Positions 34,722 through 43,132 are shown, counted from the stretch's first letter. The stretch: 43,835 nucleotides of DNA from Clostridiales bacterium (GCA_015655075.1 JAATFT010000027.1:1-43835), one strand, 5' to 3'. Notes: a model not told the origin generated them from the sequence alone. Numbers and translations: made by a program.

Positions 34722-36485
34722 CTAAATGGCTATGATTAAACTGACATCACTTATGATTAAATCTACTCTAAGATGATTTCTTTCCATTACCTCTTTCACA
34801 TTATAGCGATCAAGAAATTCCTTCTTAAGCCCATAATTAATCACTTTAATATCACTTGGTCCGAAGAAGCTTGCTATCTTCTGCCCCCAACCTCCATCGA
34901 GGACTCCATCTTCTAATGTAATCACTAGATTATGATTTTCTTTTAAATCTTTAAGTAAAGGCTCATCAATTCCTGTAATAAACCTCGGGTTAATTAACGT
35001 TGCCTTGATTCCAAATTCCTTATTGATTGCTTCTATAAGTTCCTCGCCCATCTGGAAAAAATCTCCTAGGGCCAAAACTGCAATTTTTTCACCTTTTTTT
35101 ACAGTCTTATATTTATTTAACTGAGTATAATCCGTATCAACAGCTTCCTTTGCATAAAACACACCGTTTCTCGGTGCCCTAACTGCAACAGGATGTTCCT
35201 GCTGCTCTATACTCCAGTCAAGCATCGAAAGATATTCCTGTTTATTTGTAGGCGCAAGATATACCAAATTAGGAATGTTCGACATCATTGGAATGTCAAA
35301 AATACCTATATGTGTTATATCATTAGCTGCATAGACAGAAGCATTTACCACAATAAGTGTTGCTGAAGCGCTATTAATGCATAATTCCTGGGATATCTGA
35401 TCATATGTCCTTTGAAAAAAGGTTGACATTGTCACAAACACCGGTTTACAACCATTTTTCGCAAGACCAGCAGCCATAGATATTGCATGTTCTTCCGCAA
35501 TACCTACATCCACAAACTGTTTCCCTGCAATTTTTCTATGCTTTTCTGTAAAATTAAGTGCATCAGGAACTGCAGCTATCATCGTTACAACTTTTGAATC
35601 TTGCTTCATTTTTTCAATTAGATGATCTCTTACGATCCTATCATATCTTTCGCCGTTAAAAGGATTCCTCTCTTCTCCCGTTTCAAGATCAAATGGTCTC
35701 ACCCAATGTGTGCTTTCTTTATGCATCTCAGCATATGCATAACCTTTTCCCTTTACTGTGCAGATGTGTACGACCACGGGATGATTGATATCCTTTATAC
35801 TCTCTAGTACCGTCACAAGTTCTGAAATATTGTTTCCGTTTTTGATAAAACGATAGTCATATCCAAATGCCTTAAAAAAATTATTTTCTGATTTTCCATT
35901 TGTCACACGAAGTTCAGCAAAGCTTTTATACATTCCACCGTGATCTTCTGCTATTGACATTTGGTTATCATTAAAAATAATAATCAAATTTCCATCAATA
36001 TCAGATCCGCCGAAATTCAATCCTTCTAACGCCTCTCCACCACTTAATGAGCCGTCGCCTATCACTGCTATGATGTTTTCTTTGCCTCCATTGATATCTC
36101 GTGCTTTCGCTAATCCACATGCAAGACTTATAGATGTTGCCGTATGCCCTACTCGGAAATAATCATATTCGCTTTCGTCTGGATTCGTATATCCATTACA
36201 ATCGCTGTACTTATCTTTATCTGTAAATGATTCTCTTCTTCCAGTAAGGATCTTATGCGTATAACATTGGTGTGACACATCAAAAACAATCTTATCAACA
36301 GGGGAATTGAATACATAATGGATAGCAATTGTAGCATCTACAATTCCAAGATTTGATGCTAAATGACCACCAGACAATGATGCTTTTTCCAGCAACGCAA
36401 AGCGAATCTCTTCTGCTAGTTCTTTGCATTCATCAATACTCATTTTTTTTAAATCTTCCGGACTATTGATTTTTTCAATAAACAT
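34722..36485 (-). CDS. DXS-like thiamine-diphosphate enzyme of the glycan operon
   Basis: The 587-residue product is homologous to 1-deoxy-D-xylulose-5-phosphate synthase (about 620 residues) along its length. TPP motif GDG (143-145) to NDN (172-174), SGGHLASNLG (His41), HTATSIS (His114), Glu331 in GIAEEHA and His392 in DITHIG are kept. By alignment from memory with E. coli DXS, Arg99 is Asp91, Tyr392 is Met, Arg420 is Asn381 and Asp427 is Asn388, while Arg398 and Arg478 are kept. The loop after the TPP motif is about 40 residues shorter. These changes touch the site that binds glyceraldehyde-3-phosphate, so another acceptor is likely, with pyruvate or another donor. ATG 36485 (GGAGAA upstream) is chosen over the longer frame that overlaps the previous gene. 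A housekeeping Dxs cannot be excluded. Confidence 0.78.
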   Translation of the reverse strand: MFIEKINSPEDLKKMSIDECKELAEEIRFALLEKASLSGGHLASNLGIVDATIAIHYVFNSPVDKIVFDVSHQCYTHKILTGRRESFTDKDKYSDCNGYTNPDESEYDYFRVGHTATSISLACGLAKARDINGGKENIIAVIGDGSLSGGEALEGLNFGGSDIDGNLIIIFNDNQMSIAEDHGGMYKSFAELRVTNGKSENNFFKAFGYDYRFIKNGNNISELVTVLESIKDINHPVVVHICTVKGKGYAYAEMHKESTHWVRPFDLETGEERNPFNGERYDRIVRDHLIEKMKQDSKVVTMIAAVPDALNFTEKHRKIAGKQFVDVGIAEEHAISMAAGLAKNGCKPVFVTMSTFFQRTYDQISQELCINSASATLIVVNASVYAANDITHIGIFDIPMMSNIPNLVYLAPTNKQEYLSMLDWSIEQQEHPVAVRAPRNGVFYAKEAVDTDYTQLNKYKTVKKGEKIAVLALGDFFQMGEELIEAINKEFGIKATLINPRFITGIDEPLLKDLKENHNLVITLEDGVLDGGWGQKIASFFGPSDIKVINYGLKKEFLDRYNVKEVMERNHLRVDLIISDVSLIIAI

Positions 36486-36498
36486 AATTTTTCTCCAT

Positions 36499-38184
36499 TC
36501 AAATATTATTGAGATAGTCAAATTTATCACGGGGAATTAACGGCTCCATGTCTTGGCAGGCATTTCCTTTCGGAAGATTTGGTATCAGAGCATCTTCTTT
36601 GTTTAAAATTATTTCATAAACCACTTGTTTTTTCGTTCTATCGGTTACAACTTCTCCGTCTGTTGTATAATCAATGTCATATGCCTTGGCAATCTTCTCA
36701 ATATTAGGAACATAGTAACCATTTTCTCCATTCACATGTACAAGTTCATTTCCGAACAATTTATTCTCGTGATCTGCGATCATTCCTGAGGTGCCATTGT
36801 TCAAAACAATAATTTTAATTGGTAAGTCCCATTTTGAAATATATTGTAATTCCTGTAGATTATACTGAAATCCCTGGTCACCCAGAACACATATCACATC
36901 GTTTCTGGAAGCATAATATGTGCCTATTGCCCTTCCAAGAGCAACACCTAACGTTCCAAATGATTTTGAATATAAAACTGTGCCTGGCTTTCTTACTTTC
37001 TCAAAAGCTCTTGCAAACCAAAATTCATTATTTCCTACGTCACAGACATATATGGAAGAAGCATCCTGTTTTTCAATAATCGTTTCAAGCCTTAATACTG
37101 GTTCAGGGCAATCCTCATATGCCAGTATTTCTCTCAGTTGATTACATTTTTCAATCCATTCAGTCATTTCACTTGTATTAAATTTGTCTTCTAATAACAT
37201 ACTCAGTAATGTATGAGCATCTACTATATACGTTTTTGCATTAGGAATCTCTCTACCGAATTCCATTTCGTCGATATCTAATCGAATTATTTTAGCATTC
37301 CTAACAATTGGGTAAAAGCTCTCAGATGTTACCGGAAATGCAAGGCGATTTCCAATTGTAATAATCAAATCAGCCTTTGACAAAATAAAATTGCTATATC
37401 TTGTCCCATGACTCCCTATATAACCAAAATAATATGGCGATCCACTCAACAGGTCCTGTGCTCCCCTACTTGATAATACCGGTATACTCAGTTTTTCTGC
37501 CATTCCGTAAAGCTTTTCTCTTTCCAACGCATGACGGATTCCATCTCCAATTAATATTAGTGGTCTTTTAGATATTTCTATATGTTCCTTGATGGCTTCT
37601 AATGCCCGTTTACTGGAATCCACTCTAGCATCTGCTGTTTCATGTTTTTTTTCAATCTCTATATTGCTATTCACGATTTCCTGTTCCCATATCGATGAAG
37701 AAAAATCTAAAAGAACCGGCCCTTTTCGCCCAGTAATGGCAGTATTACATGCTTTATGCAATATAAGAGCAACTTCATCGGCAGAATTAACGTTTGCTGC
37801 ATATTTTGTAAATCCAGATACACAGCGAACCACTTCCAGTTCCTGATCATTTTCAAAACGCATCCCGGATTGTGGACGATTTCCATGAGCTGTTATAAAT
37901 AAAACCGGCAAGGACTCTTGATATGCTTCTGCTATGCAGGTGACCATATTTGTAATCCCAGGTCCTCTTGTTGCATATGCAACGCCCAGTTTTCCGCTTG
38001 CCTGCGCGAACCCACATGCCGCAAACCCTGCCATTTGTTCATGATAATTCAAATGAGGCGATAACTCAGGTTCTCGTTTTTTCATTGCATAGAGCAATCT
38101 TAAAATTACCCCACCAGGTATACCGAAAGTATCTGTAACTCCATATTTTATTAATTCATCTACAACATAATCAACTACCTTCAT
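36499..38184 (-). CDS. Acetolactate-synthase-like TPP enzyme of the glycan operon
   Basis: The 561-residue product has the three-domain fold of the acetolactate synthase/pyruvate oxidase family. The N-terminal Pyr domain has the catalytic Glu49 in LNYHEQMAGFAACGFAQASG, followed by GVAYATRGPGITNMV. A central Rossmann domain follows (about 190-330). The PP domain has GDQGFQYNLQELQYI and VLNNGTSGM, the GD-x-NN TPP/metal motif. True biosynthetic IlvB is unlikely, since no small subunit or ilv gene is near. In yersiniose synthesis the homologous YerE adds a two-carbon unit from pyruvate to C4 of a CDP-4-keto sugar. With rfbF and rfbG in the same operon, a similar role on a CDP-keto sugar is my inference. 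ATG 38184 (GGAAG 8 nt upstream) is chosen over 38199. Confidence 0.85.
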   Translation of the reverse strand: MKVVDYVVDELIKYGVTDTFGIPGGVILRLLYAMKKREPELSPHLNYHEQMAGFAACGFAQASGKLGVAYATRGPGITNMVTCIAEAYQESLPVLFITAHGNRPQSGMRFENDQELEVVRCVSGFTKYAANVNSADEVALILHKACNTAITGRKGPVLLDFSSSIWEQEIVNSNIEIEKKHETADARVDSSKRALEAIKEHIEISKRPLILIGDGIRHALEREKLYGMAEKLSIPVLSSRGAQDLLSGSPYYFGYIGSHGTRYSNFILSKADLIITIGNRLAFPVTSESFYPIVRNAKIIRLDIDEMEFGREIPNAKTYIVDAHTLLSMLLEDKFNTSEMTEWIEKCNQLREILAYEDCPEPVLRLETIIEKQDASSIYVCDVGNNEFWFARAFEKVRKPGTVLYSKSFGTLGVALGRAIGTYYASRNDVICVLGDQGFQYNLQELQYISKWDLPIKIIVLNNGTSGMIADHENKLFGNELVHVNGENGYYVPNIEKIAKAYDIDYTTDGEVVTDRTKKQVVYEIILNKEDALIPNLPKGNACQDMEPLIPRDKFDYLNNI

Positions 38185-38211
38185 CTGCAACACTTCCATC
38201 TACTAATGATT

Positions 38212-39246
38212 CTATTTGCTCAATAATTTCTCTAGATTATCTGGTGTATATCTGTGTCTCAGATCATCAGAAATTCCTGTTAACGCCCGATTAATTTCCA
38301 CCAACGACATATTATATTTTAATCTCATTGCAACTGCATACTTATATGCTGCATCATGAACTGCGGGCACTAATCGAACTGGTGAATATCCCCATGTTTC
38401 CATACCATGACTTCTAAATTTCTCAAGTATATCACATATTTCCAAAATACATTCAAAATCATAATTTGTACCATGATTTTTATTCAGATAGTTTACAAGA
38501 ACTTCTGTCTGCAAATTACCTGCACCCTGGCCCATTCCAATCGCACATGAATCTACAATACGATTTCTGTCATTAAGCAATTCTATAAAATATCTTGCAT
38601 TGAATAGCGCATTTTCCATATTATTATGAGCATGGAATCCTATTCTAACTGAACAATCTAGTTCCTCTGAATAAAAACGATATAATCTTTCAACATCCTT
38701 TTCATTCATGTAACCAAAGCTATCAACAAAGTATAACGCATACGCTCCCATTTCATTAGCTGCATATACGAGTCTTTTAAGTTCTTCGTCTGTATATCTC
38801 ATAGTTAGCATTGGTTGAATAAACATCTTGTAACCCTTCTTTACCAACGCTGAACAGAAATCTATTGATTTCTGTAATTGAGAGTAACGTAGTATCACTC
38901 GGATACCCTCCACCAGTTCTGGAGAATAATCAGGAATACAGTCAATCGGCGTATCCGGATCTACATAAAGCCCTGTATAGATTTGGTTAGGATTTGTTCT
39001 TTCCGGCAAATATTTGGATAGTGGTTCAATATTTTCATATATTGCAAACTTTTCCAATCCTTGGTATGCTCCAGTCATACATCCAATTTCAATTATATCT
39101 ATCCCTGAATCCCTTACCAATTCTGCAATTTTGTGCTTGTCAGACTCCGTAAATATTTCAGTTTCTATTCCATTGCTATTAAGATCTTCCAGACCTTGTC
39201 CGCCATCTCGCAGCGTGCAATCTAATATCTGTAATGTTCCTTCCAT
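38212..39246 (-). CDS. DRE-TIM (HMGL-like) metal-dependent aldolase of the glycan operon
   Basis: The 344-residue product belongs to the DRE-TIM metallolyase superfamily (HMG-CoA lyase, DmpG, homocitrate synthase). The signature LQILDCTLRDGGQG is at residues 6-19, with the metal-binding Asp, and His205 and His207 in RIGFHAHNNMENAL complete the metal site. ALYFVDSFGYM is the usual strand end near the active site. DmpG-type enzymes cleave or form a C-C bond between pyruvate and an aldehyde; no acylating aldehyde dehydrogenase (DmpF) is adjacent, so it is not a catabolic pair. In this operon it may make or extend a carbon branch for the sugar. It has a strong Shine-Dalgarno (AGGAGGAG) and is 14 bp after the SDR gene. 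Confidence 0.85.
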   Translation of the reverse strand: MEGTLQILDCTLRDGGQGLEDLNSNGIETEIFTESDKHKIAELVRDSGIDIIEIGCMTGAYQGLEKFAIYENIEPLSKYLPERTNPNQIYTGLYVDPDTPIDCIPDYSPELVEGIRVILRYSQLQKSIDFCSALVKKGYKMFIQPMLTMRYTDEELKRLVYAANEMGAYALYFVDSFGYMNEKDVERLYRFYSEELDCSVRIGFHAHNNMENALFNARYFIELLNDRNRIVDSCAIGMGQGAGNLQTEVLVNYLNKNHGTNYDFECILEICDILEKFRSHGMETWGYSPVRLVPAVHDAAYKYAVAMRLKYNMSLVEINRALTGISDDLRHRYTPDNLEKLLSK

Positions 39247-39260
39247 ATATCTCCTCCTAA

Positions 39261-40238
39261 CTATTGCATATATTTTTCAATTGTGTCTCTTATGCCGTCC
39301 TCAAGACTTACATTTATACCCCAACCGAGAGCTTTTGCTTTCGAATTATCCAGTTTCATACCTGGTTTTCTGTCGCCATGCATTGGTTTTATAATTGCCT
39401 TAATCATGGAATCTTTTTTCAAGCAATTTGCGGTTTCAGCAATAATTTCAGCTATCTCATCTATGGCTCTGAAATTATTTTTTTCACCATTTGATGAAAG
39501 ATTATAAGCTTCACCACCAAATCCATCCTTTGCTACTAGCAACAGTCCATCGATCACATCATTTACATGGATATTGTCTCTACGACCCATTCCTGAATTA
39601 TTCAAAATAACATTTTCCCCGTTCAAAACCTTTTCAATGAATTCATAAAAAGCAGTATTGGGCTTTGGATTTGAATATCCATATACATATCCAATTCTCG
39701 CAATTACAGAATCAACCTGATATTGTGTATAATAAGCTCTAGCCAACACCTCAATCATCCGCTTTGATTCCGAATATGGAGTGTTTCCAGTATGCAGTGC
39801 ATCTGCTTTGTCGGTTTCGTTCTCTGTAAAGATAACATTTTCAGTATACTGATTTCCGTATACCGTTGCCGAAGAAAATACAATCATTCTTCCTTTAGCT
39901 TTTTGATTTTTTAGATATTCCAGACAATTTCTCGTACCATCCAGATTTGCAGATATTGTATCTACGGGATTTAACTTAATTTCTGCTCCAGATATTGGGC
40001 TTGCAGCGTGGAAAATATAATCCAGTATACCGATACCGCTATCAATACCGTTTGATACATTTCCAATTTCATATGAAAAGTGCTCATTCCCAATCTCATT
40101 TTGAAAAACGCTTCTAATTTTTTCTTCTCTTCGCCCCATAACCACAACATCAGCATTTGCAGCTAAGAGTTTAATCACAAGATGTCTGCCAATTAATCCA
40201 GTCGCACCTGTAACAAGTATTTTTTTCCCTTTGAACAC
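39261..40238 (-). CDS. NAD-dependent epimerase/reductase (extended SDR)
   Basis: The 325-residue protein is an extended SDR: cofactor motif LVTGATGLIGRHLVI, HAASPISGAEIKLNPVDTIS, catalytic Ser in VFSSATVYGNQ and the Tyr-x3-Lys pair in NTPYSESKRMIEVLARAYY. The RIGYVYG and DNIHVNDVIDG motifs follow. It resembles nucleotide-sugar epimerases, reductases and decarboxylases in general; the exact reaction is not clear. In a YerE-like pathway the next step is reduction of the new side-chain ketone by an SDR (YerF), and this gene is a natural candidate. I chose the GTG at 40238 because AGGAGG lies 7 nt upstream and the protein then starts right at the Rossmann fold. An ATG at 40256 lies in the same frame but has no ribosome site. 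Confidence 0.85.
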   Translation of the reverse strand: MFKGKKILVTGATGLIGRHLVIKLLAANADVVVMGRREEKIRSVFQNEIGNEHFSYEIGNVSNGIDSGIGILDYIFHAASPISGAEIKLNPVDTISANLDGTRNCLEYLKNQKAKGRMIVFSSATVYGNQYTENVIFTENETDKADALHTGNTPYSESKRMIEVLARAYYTQYQVDSVIARIGYVYGYSNPKPNTAFYEFIEKVLNGENVILNNSGMGRRDNIHVNDVIDGLLLVAKDGFGGEAYNLSSNGEKNNFRAIDEIAEIIAETANCLKKDSMIKAIIKPMHGDRKPGMKLDNSKAKALGWGINVSLEDGIRDTIEKYMQ

Positions 40239-40285
40239 AATAGAACCTCCTACCATATACACTTTTTAGTAGCATACCAAGTATA

Positions 40286-40966
40286 TTAAATAGATTTATC
40301 TCCACCAATCGTCAACACACAACCATTTTTATAACTGGTATAAAACAAAGAAATTCGCCATTTGGATAATTTTCTCTCCATTTGTATTGTCTAAATATAT
40401 CTTCATTAAATTTAAAGATCAGAGTTTTCACCCCTGGTATATACTGTTGACAAGAACTTCACCACCATATTTTTCTTGCTAATAACCATGTGCATTTTAC
40501 TACGCCTGCTTTAGATGCCAAATTTACATATGCCACCCCAAATTGTAGTTAACCAATTCAGCTACAAAGGCATCATTTAAAATAGTTCCTTTGTTTTATC
40601 TACGCACTTAAAATAATAATTTCGTGACCATTAAAGTACTGTAAATATTAGTGTCAAACACTTATTTACGAATCTCCTAGCCATTTCTTCAAAAAGAGGG
40701 TACAGAGTATCATTTGCATTGTTCATAAGAATATCCGATTTTCTATACTTTTCTTTTGTGTACGAATATACTTGTTAAATAGAGATATCACACTAGATAT
40801 TATAGTGCTAAATCTACAGAACCTCCATTTATTTGAATATTAATATAACCGTTATCCCTTACCAACACTTCCGTCATCTATCAGCACTGTTGCTCCAATT
40901 GTAACAATTGTTTCGTGTAAATCTCTCCTATACTAAAGGTAGTACCTGTGATTAATATTATATTTT
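40286..40966 (-). pseudogene. Decayed classical short-chain dehydrogenase
   Basis: No open frame longer than about 35 codons exists here, yet SDR motifs appear in order on the minus strand in shifting frames. They are ILITGTTFSIGEIYTKQLLQ (cofactor motif TGxxxxIG), GATVLIDD, SDILMNNANDTLYPLFEEMA (NNAG motif region), LASKAGVVKCTWLLARK (SKAG after the lost catalytic Tyr), VLVNSIYTRG (equivalent of VNSISPG) and LTIGGDKSI before a stop at 40286. The spacing fits a gene of about 230 codons. Many stops and shifts show old decay. It lies between the GT2 and the extended SDR, so the operon once had one more oxidoreductase. Confidence 0.72.
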
Positions 40967-40970
40967 AAAA

Positions 40971-41933
40971 TCATTCATTGCCTTCATCTTCTACTTCAAA
41001 ATTAATTCTTTCATATTCTACCACTAATGGCCTGTGCATCACTCTTTGATTAATTGTCAAGATGTATTCGCCGATAAATCCCATAAATATTAACTGTACA
41101 GCACCAATAAAAAACATACCAATTAAAATAACGGGAATTCCAAAGTCAAACGCATTCCAATTGATTAACTTTCTGATCAGATAAATAAGAGCAATCACAA
41201 CGCAGATTCCGGCTACGCCGAATCCAAAGAATGTGCACATACGAAGTCCTACTTTTGTATAGGAAGTAAAGCTTCGCATCGCAATGTCATATAGCGTAAA
41301 AAACTTTATGTGGCTTTTTCCTGCTCTACGTTTCTGCTGCTCATATGTGATAGAACTTCTATTTCCTGCAAATTCTGCTACAACGCCTCTTAGAAACGGA
41401 ACCGAATCATCCAGACCTCTCAGAATCTCCAAAAAGCTCTGATCATAACATCCAAATCCTGTAAAATGTTCAATAATCTCTGTATTAGAAATTTTTTTAA
41501 TCAACCTGTAATAAATAGTTCTAAGGAAACGAGTTAGTTTGTTTTCCTTGCTTTCTGTTTTAATTGCGGTTACCACCGTATAACCTTTTTCCCACTCATG
41601 TACGAGTTTGTGAATCATATCCAAAGGATCCTGAAAATCAGCGCAAAACAGAATTGCACAGTCACCAGATGCCTGCAACAGTCCATAATATGGAGAACTA
41701 TCCGGTCCAAAATTTTTTTCGTTGAAAATTGCACGTACTTTTTTATTTTCTTTACATAGATCCCTGATGATTGGACGTGTATTATCTTGGGAGTTGTTAT
41801 CTATAATCAGTACTTCATAGTTGTATTCCGGCAGATTGGATTTGATTTCATTAACTACAGCTTCGGTAATAAGACGTATATTTTCTTCTTCGTTATATGC
41901 CGGTATGACTATACTTACTTTTTTATTTGCCAT
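40971..41933 (-). CDS. GT2 glycosyltransferase, GtrB/DPM1-like with two C-terminal membrane helices
   Basis: The 320-residue product has a GT2 domain (1-230) starting SIVIPAYNEEENIRLITEAV, with IDNNSQDNT and the acidic FCADFQDPLDMI in place of DxD. VTAIKTESKENK and GFGCYDQSFLEIL follow. Residues about 235-305 hold two helices (FFGFGVAGICVVIALIYLIR and ILIGMFFIGAVQLIFMGFIG). This layout is that of GtrB/YkcC-type polyprenyl-phosphate glycosyltransferases, which place a sugar on undecaprenyl phosphate at the inner face. The ATG at 41933 has AGGTGA 5 nt upstream; the previous stop is at 41943. It is the natural partner of GtrA (29734) and the GT-C-like protein (30234). The donor may be the CDP sugar made by the operon, which would be unusual; that is inference. 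Confidence 0.9.
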   Translation of the reverse strand: MANKKVSIVIPAYNEEENIRLITEAVVNEIKSNLPEYNYEVLIIDNNSQDNTRPIIRDLCKENKKVRAIFNEKNFGPDSSPYYGLLQASGDCAILFCADFQDPLDMIHKLVHEWEKGYTVVTAIKTESKENKLTRFLRTIYYRLIKKISNTEIIEHFTGFGCYDQSFLEILRGLDDSVPFLRGVVAEFAGNRSSITYEQQKRRAGKSHIKFFTLYDIAMRSFTSYTKVGLRMCTFFGFGVAGICVVIALIYLIRKLINWNAFDFGIPVILIGMFFIGAVQLIFMGFIGEYILTINQRVMHRPLVVEYERINFEVEDEGNE

Positions 41934-41942
41934 ATGTATCAC

Positions 41943-42725
41943 CTACTCAGTCCATCTTTTCCATGGTGCCGAATTTGTCTCTAATAATTTTTCAAGCATC
42001 AATTTTTCGCGGGCATTATCCATACACTGCCAAAAACCTTTATGCATGTATGACATAAGTTCTCCACGCTCTACAAGCCTCTCTAATGGTTCCTTTTCGA
42101 ATATAGTCTTATCTCCATCAATCAGTTCAAAAATCTCCGGCTGTAGAACCATATAACCAGCGTTAATTGGAGAACCATCTGACATATTTTTTTCTCGAAA
42201 TGATTTGACCGCATTGTCTCCACCTATGTCCAATACACCTTTTTGTTGCTCCTGTAGCACTGCTGTTAAAGTAGCAATCTTGCCATGTGATTTATGAAAC
42301 TCCACCAATTTACTAATATCTACATCACATACGCCATCACCGTAGGTCAGCATAAAAGGTTCATTTCCTACATACTTCTGAATTCTTTTTACACGACCAC
42401 CTGTCATCGTATGCAGACCTGTATCCACAACAGTAACCTTCCATGGTTCTATATGTGTTTCATGGATTTCTACATCACGTCTACCATTTCTGTAATCAAA
42501 AGTCACATCACTGCTATGTATGAAATAATCTGCAAACCATTCTTTTACCATGTGTTGCTTATATCCTGCACAAATGATGAATTCATTAAATCCGTAGTAG
42601 GAGTACTCCTTCATAATGTGCCAAAGAATCGGCTTTTCACCAATTTCAATCATAGGCTTTGGTCTAAACTGTGACTCTTCCGATATTCTTGTACCAAATC
42701 CACCAGCTAAAATAATTACCTTCAT
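41943..42725 (-). CDS. rfbF: Glucose-1-phosphate cytidylyltransferase
   Basis: The 260-residue product matches RfbF/DdhA, which makes CDP-glucose from glucose-1-phosphate and CTP. The N-terminal signature is VIILAGGFGTRISEESQFRP followed by KPMIEIGEKPILWHIMK. Also present are ICAGYKQHMVKEWFADYF, TGLHTMTGGRVKRIQKYV, MLTYGDGVCDVDI and PINAGYMVLQPEIFELI, a near-complete match to the family in length and order. The start ATG 42725 has GGGGGA 8 nt upstream; a longer frame to 42782 adds a Cys-rich stretch with no homology. It is the first gene of the minus-strand operon and sits behind a leader with a terminator-like hairpin. Confidence 0.96.
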   Translation of the reverse strand: MKVIILAGGFGTRISEESQFRPKPMIEIGEKPILWHIMKEYSYYGFNEFIICAGYKQHMVKEWFADYFIHSSDVTFDYRNGRRDVEIHETHIEPWKVTVVDTGLHTMTGGRVKRIQKYVGNEPFMLTYGDGVCDVDISKLVEFHKSHGKIATLTAVLQEQQKGVLDIGGDNAVKSFREKNMSDGSPINAGYMVLQPEIFELIDGDKTIFEKEPLERLVERGELMSYMHKGFWQCMDNAREKLMLEKLLETNSAPWKRWTE

Positions 42726-42782
42726 ATGATTATCCCCCACACAATGTGTATTTTTACACACACAGTTCACATGTGATTTCAA

Positions 42783-42829
42783 ACAAAAAATCCGACAAGT
42801 GCTTGCAAGATAAATGTAAGCACTTGTCG
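42783..42829 (-). terminator. Terminator-like hairpin in the leader of the glycan operon
   Basis: On the minus strand CGACAAGTGCTT (42829-42818) and AAGCACTTGTCG (42804-42793) form a perfect 12-bp stem with a 13-nt loop, followed by GATTTTTTG. This is a good intrinsic terminator. It lies about 110 nt after the promoter candidate and 68 nt before rfbF, and no minus-strand gene ends upstream. A leader attenuator relieved by an antitermination factor (for example a NusG paralogue such as LoaP) is the natural idea. It could also be left from a lost upstream gene. Confidence 0.7.
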
Positions 42830-42937
42830 ATATTCTAAATCATTGACTTTACAAAGATGCTTAACAAGATTCCTGTCATGTCAATACTATAATTCAATTA
42901 TTCACTTATAAATAAATCCTCATATATATACACATAA

Positions 42938-42966
42938 ATCATACAACAACATAATCGATTTGTAAA
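42938..42966 (-). promoter_or_regulatory. Promoter candidate for the glycan operon
   Basis: On the minus strand TTTACA (42966-42961), a 17-bp spacer and TATGAT (42943-42938) match the sigma-A consensus at five of six positions each. It would give a leader of about 200 nt before rfbF that includes the hairpin at 42783-42829. The remaining stretch to about 43130 is AT-rich with no gene seen. Confidence 0.6.
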
Positions 42967-43132
42967 GTAAAATTTGGCTCCTTAACTATTAATCTATTAA
43001 TCCTACAAAAATTTTACGCTAGCTTGGCTACTTGAGTTTCCGCAGTTTTATCCACACCACCCTGTTTTGCTTGCCATAGTTATAAACAATTTTATAAAAA
43101 TGTGTGCAAAATAAGGAATCCTGCTCTTTTTT

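Noticed and set aside
36499..38184. Biosynthetic acetolactate synthase large subunit (ilvB)
   Set aside because: No small subunit or branched-chain amino acid genes nearby, and the gene is embedded in a nucleotide-sugar operon.
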